Positions 6,190-9,652 of a stretch of 9,652 nt of DNA are shown one piece after another; the first letter of the stretch is position 1, and each line of letters opens with the position of its first letter. This DNA is from Thermoprotei archaeon (lineage in GTDB: Archaea > Thermoproteota > Thermoprotei_A > Sulfolobales > Fervidicoccaceae), in contig JAEMPT010000085.1 in the NCBI GenBank assembly GCA_022759165.1, forward strand, positions 1-9,652. The letters run 5' to 3'. The translations under genes and the position numbers were made by a program. The notes beneath the pieces were generated by a model that made no database searches, had not been told where the DNA came from, and was given only the letters and a program-made list of their open reading frames with translations.

Positions 6190-7316
6190 TGCTAGAAAGG
6201 TCGGCTGACATAAAGGATGTCCCATACCAAAGGGTTAGGGACAGTCCTACTTTGAAGTTCTATAGCAGCTGGGAGAAGTACGAAAGTGGTATGGGGGAAC
6301 CAGTGGGCATCGCAAATCCCATTATAAATGAGAGGATGCTGCGTGGGGCAGAGCTAGTCGAGCTGCGCCCCGATGGAAGCTATAGGGGATCCTTAGAGGA
6401 GGAAAGTCCCAGCGCGGATCTTTTCTCCGTCACCGAAGGTAGGATCTTGGCTAAGCATCTGATGTCGCTTAAGAGTTCTCTCAAGTTGAAAGTTAACGAC
6501 GGAGAGAACAGGAGGGTCGAGATAATATATCTGGCTCCTGAGGCTGGAAGCTCTCATCATCATATAAGGATCGATGTTGGGCGTGGGTCTAGCGCCGAAA
6601 TAGCGCTCATATCGTCTGCCAGATCCTCCGCGGGCGTCCCCATAACGACGATGGAAGCTTTCGTCGGTGAAGGCTCGAAGTTAAGGATATGGAGAGTAAG
6701 CGTATTTGAGCGGGAAGGTTTGCCCATATCTTGGTTGAGGGTCTCGGGCAGAGGAGCAAGCGAAGTAGAGGTGAGAAACGTTCTATTGGGGGGAGGCGCG
6801 AGCTTCGCCTCGGATGAGATCTCTCTCATCGGATCCAAAAGTGCGGCAAAGATGAATTCGTTTCTAATGGCAATGGAAGGAGAGAAGGTTGACCATTTGA
6901 CGAACATCTCAAATAACTCTCCAGGAAGCAATGCATCGATATTCGTTAACGGGTTTAATTTCGGAGGAGTTTTAGTGCACAGGGGAAAGCTGAAAGTAAC
7001 GAGGGAAGCTATAGAGAGTGAAAATAAGCTCAGCAGTATATTTTACAGAATCGGAAGCGGTTCCAAGACATATTCTGTTCCCTCTCTGGAAGTTGAAGGG
7101 GACTTCGCTGTTAGCGCTTCACATGAGACCTCGGTTTCTCCCCTGCCAGAGATTGTGCTATTCTATATGAAGTCAAGAGGGCTGAATGAGCGAGAATCGT
7201 TGGAGGTCATGGTGAGAAGCTCGCTTTCAAAGGTTCTCGAAGGAATGGACGGAGATGCTATTGAGAAGGTGATCAGTGAGATACTGTTGCGGGCTCCTTC
7301 AGGGATCTCCCCTTAA
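6189..7316 (+). CDS. sufD: SufD, partner of SufB in the SufBCD complex
   Basis: A 375-residue SufB/SufD-family protein, shorter than SufB as usual. It pairs with SufB and binds one SufC. The N-terminal half is divergent, the middle is beta-helix (for example HHHIRIDVGRGSSAEI, 123-138), and the C terminus has EGDFAVSASHETSVSP followed by FYMKSRGLNERESLEVMV. His312 in SASHET matches the position of the SufD histidine (E. coli His360) that lines the cluster site with SufB. It lacks the SufB cysteine and HE pair, which supports SufD rather than a second SufB. ATG 6189 overlaps the sufB stop, with a run of six G (6175-6180) as ribosome site. Its last 44 bases overlap an opposing small gene. Confidence 0.93.
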   Translation: MLERSADIKDVPYQRVRDSPTLKFYSSWEKYESGMGEPVGIANPIINERMLRGAELVELRPDGSYRGSLEEESPSADLFSVTEGRILAKHLMSLKSSLKLKVNDGENRRVEIIYLAPEAGSSHHHIRIDVGRGSSAEIALISSARSSAGVPITTMEAFVGEGSKLRIWRVSVFEREGLPISWLRVSGRGASEVEVRNVLLGGGASFASDEISLIGSKSAAKMNSFLMAMEGEKVDHLTNISNNSPGSNASIFVNGFNFGGVLVHRGKLKVTREAIESENKLSSIFYRIGSGSKTYSVPSLEVEGDFAVSASHETSVSPLPEIVLFYMKSRGLNERESLEVMVRSSLSKVLEGMDGDAIEKVISEILLRAPSGISP

Positions 7317-7455
7317 AAACTATAATCTCTTCGGGGCTTGCCTGAAGGATCTCTGAGCAGATCTCTGAAGCCTCGCCTTCGCTTGAGAGGAATAGCGTTC
7401 TGTAATAGGATAAGCAGGACTCGTAGCATTCCTCTCTGGTGTAAACTCTAGTCAA
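7273..7455 (-). CDS. Small hypothetical protein, antisense to the sufD end
   Basis: A 60-residue frame starting at TTG on the minus strand. It is rich in Glu, Ser and Tyr, with Cys10, Cys14 (ECYESC) and Cys33, two amphipathic helices (about 6-20 and 25-40) and a short strand (EEIIVFKG, 42-49). The composition is protein-like rather than that of a shadow frame, and most of it lies in the space after sufD; the last 44 bases overlap sufD in the opposite direction. A TATA-like box lies about 32-40 bp upstream, giving a very short leader, and there is no clear ribosome site. No family was recognised. The C-x3-C near the N terminus could bind metal, but that is speculation. It may also be the second gene of a unit with the minus-strand gene at 7540-7845. 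Confidence 0.5.
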   Translation of the reverse strand: MTRVYTREECYESCLSYYRTLFLSSEGEASEICSEILQASPEEIIVFKGRSLKEPATVSH

Positions 7456-7486
7456 GACGATCGCCGAATATGTTATTGCGGATTAT

Positions 7487-7495
7487 GTTTAAAAG
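7487..7495 (-). promoter_or_regulatory. TATA-like box for the 60-residue minus-strand gene
   Basis: The minus strand reads CTTTTAAAC. A transcription start about 25 bp on would fall near 7465, about ten bases before the TTG start at 7455. Confidence 0.35.
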
Positions 7496-7516
7496 TGTTT
7501 GCGCTAATAAAAATGG

Positions 7517-7532
7517 TTTTTTTTCGATTTTT
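7517..7532 (+). terminator. T-rich tract, possible suf operon terminator
   Basis: T8 (7517-7524), CGA and T5 (7528-7532) on the plus strand, about 200 bases after sufD, in the gap between the two minus-strand genes. It is the strongest U-tract after the suf operon. Reading to here would cover the small minus-strand gene with antisense RNA. Confidence 0.4.
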
Positions 7533-7539
7533 GACGAAA

Positions 7540-7845
7540 TCATTCTATTGTGAGTATCCCGTTATCCAACGTCACATGAGCGCCTCTAGGAAAAGAAAGC
7601 TCTAACTTGCTCAAACAACCTTCTCCTCCTATTTTAACGGAGAGGCAGTTCTTAGTTATTTCTCCCTCCACCATGGCCTTCTTCATCCGTATAACCACAG
7701 CCTCAATTTCTGAGGAGCTCCCATCAGATAGGAAAAGCCTTACTTTGAAAGGATCTCTTATGTTTGAGGGTGGCTCGACCCTCAGAGCTGACACGAAGTA
7801 CTCCTTTGGTTCCTCTATATTGTATACGAACCTTATTAGACTCAT
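7540..7845 (-). CDS. Hypothetical protein, divergent from the FBP aldolase/phosphatase gene
   Basis: A soluble protein of about 101 residues with no export signal or membrane segment. It begins SLIRFVYNIEEPKEYFVSALRVEPP and continues as alternating strands (FKVRLFLSDG, EIEAVVIRMKKAMVEGEI, CLSVKIGG, KLELSFPRGAHVTLDNGILTIE), suggesting a small beta-rich or alpha+beta fold. There are two cysteines (about 67 and 77 from this start). No family was recognised; the size and strand pattern recall small archaeal accessory subunits, but no motif supports a name. ATG 7843-7845 is preferred over the upstream GTG 7852-7854 because AAAGGTG overlaps that GTG and stands six bases before the ATG. The plus-strand frame opposite (7607-7873) is less protein-like and lacks a ribosome site. 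Shared upstream DNA with the gluconeogenic gene suggests co-regulation, which is inference. Confidence 0.72.
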   Translation of the reverse strand: MSLIRFVYNIEEPKEYFVSALRVEPPSNIRDPFKVRLFLSDGSSSEIEAVVIRMKKAMVEGEITKNCLSVKIGGEGCLSKLELSFPRGAHVTLDNGILTIE

Positions 7846-7851
7846 GCATAA

Positions 7852-7893
7852 CACCTTTATGTCAATTGCATGATTTTCTGTGGGAATATAAAA
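7852..7893 (-). promoter_or_regulatory. Promoter and ribosome site of the divergent hypothetical gene
   Basis: Minus strand: a TATA box at 7893-7886 (TTTTATAT) puts the transcription start near 7864. AAAGGTG (7858-7852) is a good Shine-Dalgarno site six bases before ATG 7845. Another A/T box at 7904-7897 (TTATAAAA) is possible. Confidence 0.5.
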
Positions 7894-7935
7894 ACATTTT
7901 TATAATTTCTCGCAGCGATATGGTACAAGCGTTTG

Positions 7936-7973
7936 CTTTAAAAGCGAGTCTTTCAGTAAAAATCATTTGGTGA
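7936..7973 (+). promoter_or_regulatory. Promoter and ribosome site of the FBP aldolase/phosphatase gene
   Basis: CTTTAAAAG (7936-7944) is a TATA box with a start predicted near 7966. GGTGA (7969-7973) stands six bases before TTG 7980. It lies back to back with the minus-strand promoter, the two TATA boxes being about 50 bp apart. Confidence 0.55.
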
Positions 7974-7979
7974 CGAGTT

Positions 7980-9080
7980 TTGTCAGACAAGAAGAAGGTC
8001 ACGGTTAGTGTAATAAAGGCAGATGTTGGTGGTTTAGCAGGCCACCACGTAGTGCACCCAGACCTTTTGGCCACCGCCACGAGAGTTTTAGGTGAAGCGA
8101 AGAGCAGAGGGTTAATTGAAGACTTTTATGTCACTAACGTTGGGGATGATTTGGAACTCATAATGACTCACTTCAAGGGGGTAGATAGCAAAGATGTTCA
8201 TGAGTTAGCGTGGGAAGCTTTTAAGGAAGCAACGAAGGTCGCCAAGAAGCTTGGGCTATATGGCGCTGGGCAGGATCTTCTATCGGACTCCTTCTCTGGC
8301 AACGTGAGGGGTCTTGGCCCTGGAGTTGCGGAGATAGAGTTCGAGGAAAGACCTAGCGAGCCCATCGTTGTGTTCATGGCGGACAAGACGGAACCGGGAG
8401 CATTCAATTTGCCCTTCTATAGAATATTCGCTGATCCCTTCAACACAGCTGGGCTAGTTATAGATCCGAAGCTACACTCTGGATTCAAATTCGAGATTTG
8501 GGACCTAATAGAGCACAAGGTATATTTCCTCAACGCTCCGGAAGAATCATACGACATTCTCGCGTTAATAGGGACGACAGGAAGGTATACGATAAAGAGG
8601 GTCTTCAGAAAGTCCGATGGAGAGATAGCTGCCGCTGTGAGCAGTGAGAGGCTGAACCTCATAGCCGGAAAATATGTGGGCAAGGACGACCCTGTTGCTA
8701 TTGCAAGGGCGCAAAGCGGTTTCCCCGCATTAGGAGAAGTGCTGGAGCCGTTCTCCTTCCCTCACCTCGTTGCGGGTTGGATGAGGGGGAGCCACGTTGG
8801 ACCTCTAATGCCTGTTGCGCAGAGGGATGCCAGATGCACGAGGTTCGATGGTCCGCCTAGAATAATAGCCCTCGGCTTCAATGTAAAGGATGGAAAGCTC
8901 ATAGGACCAACTGATCTATTCGACGATCCGGCCTTCGATGAGACCAGGAGAACCGCGCAAGTAATAGCAGACTATATGAGGAGACATGGTCCCTTCATGC
9001 CACATAGGCTGGGTCCCGAAGAAATGGAATACACCACATTACCGCAGGTGCTGAAGAAGTTAGAAGAGAAAAAGGCTTAA
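7980..9080 (+). CDS. fbp: Fructose-1,6-bisphosphate aldolase/phosphatase (bifunctional, archaeal type)
   Basis: A 366-residue class V FBPase that condenses glyceraldehyde 3-phosphate with dihydroxyacetone phosphate and then removes the 1-phosphate, giving fructose 6-phosphate. It is the committed enzyme of archaeal gluconeogenesis. Metal ligands are visible: Asp15 in KADVGGLAGHHVVHP, His22, Asp56-Asp57 in NVGDD, Gln98, and Asp135 in FMADKTEPGAF. The switch loop GKYVGKDDP has Tyr232, the Schiff-base Lys235 and Asp236-Asp237. These all sit three residues after the numbering recalled for the Sulfolobus enzyme (Tyr229, Lys232), so both activities should be intact. The length is normal. The start is TTG 7980, with GGTGA six bases before. 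Its stop overlaps the stop of the opposing triosephosphate isomerase gene. Confidence 0.97.
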   Translation: MSDKKKVTVSVIKADVGGLAGHHVVHPDLLATATRVLGEAKSRGLIEDFYVTNVGDDLELIMTHFKGVDSKDVHELAWEAFKEATKVAKKLGLYGAGQDLLSDSFSGNVRGLGPGVAEIEFEERPSEPIVVFMADKTEPGAFNLPFYRIFADPFNTAGLVIDPKLHSGFKFEIWDLIEHKVYFLNAPEESYDILALIGTTGRYTIKRVFRKSDGEIAAAVSSERLNLIAGKYVGKDDPVAIARAQSGFPALGEVLEPFSFPHLVAGWMRGSHVGPLMPVAQRDARCTRFDGPPRIIALGFNVKDGKLIGPTDLFDDPAFDETRRTAQVIADYMRRHGPFMPHRLGPEEMEYTTLPQVLKKLEEKKA

Positions 9081-9086
9081 AGCCTT
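9072..9086. terminator. Palindrome at the convergent stop codons
   Basis: AAGGCT (9072-9077), TAA, AGCCTT (9081-9086) is a perfect 6-bp inverted repeat. The two opposing TAA stops lie within it and share bases 9077-9080. It could form a stem at the 3' end of both messages, although no T-tract follows on the plus strand. Confidence 0.35.
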
Positions 9087-9652
9087 CGAGTTAGACCCCC
9101 GGCCAACTCTGCTATTATTTTTTCTGGTTCATTGGAGCGCATAACTGCGCTTGCAACTAAGACCCCGGAGGCTCCTAGCTCCACCGCCTTTTCAACGTCT
9201 TCCCTAGTAGAGACCCCAGCGCCTACTAATATAGGTAGGGCCTTGGATCCTATTTTATTTATCAAGTCGATCGATGTCCTTATTACCTCCGGCCTGGCCT
9301 TTGAAACGCTTATACCTGTCCCGATGAGCTCAGGGGGCTCCACCGCTATCATGTCTGGAGAAAGGATAGATACAGCAGCGGCTGTCTTGGGGGAGGAGGC
9401 GCATGCTATTGAGTACAAACCAATTTCCCTGAGCCTATCTACAGCAGTTTCTATGTCAGAAAGGATCATCCTATTCTCGCTATGATTCAGCAACGATCCC
9501 TTACCGCCTGCGGCCTTCACCATTTGAGGTGTAACATAGCCTGTGCCGGTGCCTTCAGTTATCGGATCAACATGCTGGGATATAACTTCGAGCCCAATGG
9601 AACTCGATATTGATCTAATCTCCGTCGGTGGTACAGCCAATATAATTCTCGT
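9077..9652 (-). CDS. tpiA: Triosephosphate isomerase, archaeal type (5' end outside window)
   Basis: The C-terminal 191 residues are visible, and the frame stays open to the window edge. Archaeal enzymes are about 225 residues, so roughly 30-40 N-terminal residues with the catalytic lysine strand are missing here. Landmarks are LAVPPTEIRSIS (beta-2), ISQHVD with the catalytic histidine, GYVTPQMVKAAGGKGSLLNHSENR, AVEPPELIGTG with the catalytic glutamate, VGAGVSTREDVEKA and GASGVLVASAVMR (phosphate loop). It interconverts dihydroxyacetone phosphate and glyceraldehyde 3-phosphate, supplying both halves for the neighbouring aldolase/phosphatase. The codon at 9638-9640 that could act as TTG start lies inside the beta-2 strand and is not the true start. 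Confidence 0.95.
   Translation of the reverse strand, partial: TRIILAVPPTEIRSISSSIGLEVISQHVDPITEGTGTGYVTPQMVKAAGGKGSLLNHSENRMILSDIETAVDRLREIGLYSIACASSPKTAAAVSILSPDMIAVEPPELIGTGISVSKARPEVIRTSIDLINKIGSKALPILVGAGVSTREDVEKAVELGASGVLVASAVMRSNEPEKIIAELAGGLTRRL

Noticed and set aside
7607..7873. Plus-strand 88-residue open frame opposite the hypothetical gene
   Set aside because: No ribosome site, composition of a shadow frame, and it would cover the better-supported minus-strand gene and its promoter.

Overview
The window looks like a chromosomal segment of a thermophilic archaeon, most probably in the Thermoproteota (crenarchaeal side). Four things point that way: a bifunctional archaeal fructose-1,6-bisphosphate aldolase/phosphatase, a short archaeal-type triosephosphate isomerase, A/T-rich TATA boxes about 25 bp before likely transcription starts, and GGTGA/GGAGG ribosome sites followed often by TTG starts. 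The species cannot be named from the sequence alone.

Layout. (1) 1-1367 is an accessory-looking, gene-poor stretch. It holds one secreted, beta-rich protein gene on the minus strand (104-685), possibly a subunit of TasA/AbpA-like donor-strand filaments. Two direct copies of a hairpin motif (19-55 and 1108-1143) lie on either side and resemble the end hairpins found beside archaeal IS200/IS605 TnpB genes. No transposase is visible. (2) 1368-3840 is a tight plus-strand cluster: a PLP aminotransferase, a 62-residue C2H2-type zinc protein, deoxyribose-phosphate aldolase (deoC), and a 113-residue protein with eight CxxC pairs. (3) 4005-7316 is a minimal iron-sulfur assembly operon, sufC-sufB-sufD, with its own likely TATA box and an inverted repeat upstream. 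No cysteine desulfurase or SufE/SufU gene is present in the window. (4) 7273-7845 holds two small minus-strand genes of unknown function. One overlaps the 3' end of sufD and the other shares a divergent promoter region with the next gene. (5) 7980-9652 holds the FBP aldolase/phosphatase gene on the plus strand, meeting the triosephosphate isomerase gene on the minus strand (5' end outside the window). Their stop codons overlap inside a perfect palindrome.

How the genes fit together. SufC (ATPase) with the SufB/SufD scaffold builds Fe-S clusters. Triosephosphate isomerase interconverts the two triose phosphates that the aldolase/phosphatase joins and dephosphorylates to fructose 6-phosphate, so this end of the window is a gluconeogenic pair. 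DeoC makes glyceraldehyde 3-phosphate from deoxyribose 5-phosphate and so could feed the same pool. The two zinc proteins inside the aminotransferase/deoC cluster and the two small genes between suf and the gluconeogenic genes are the least explained coding parts. No CRISPR array, rRNA, tRNA or intact insertion sequence was seen.
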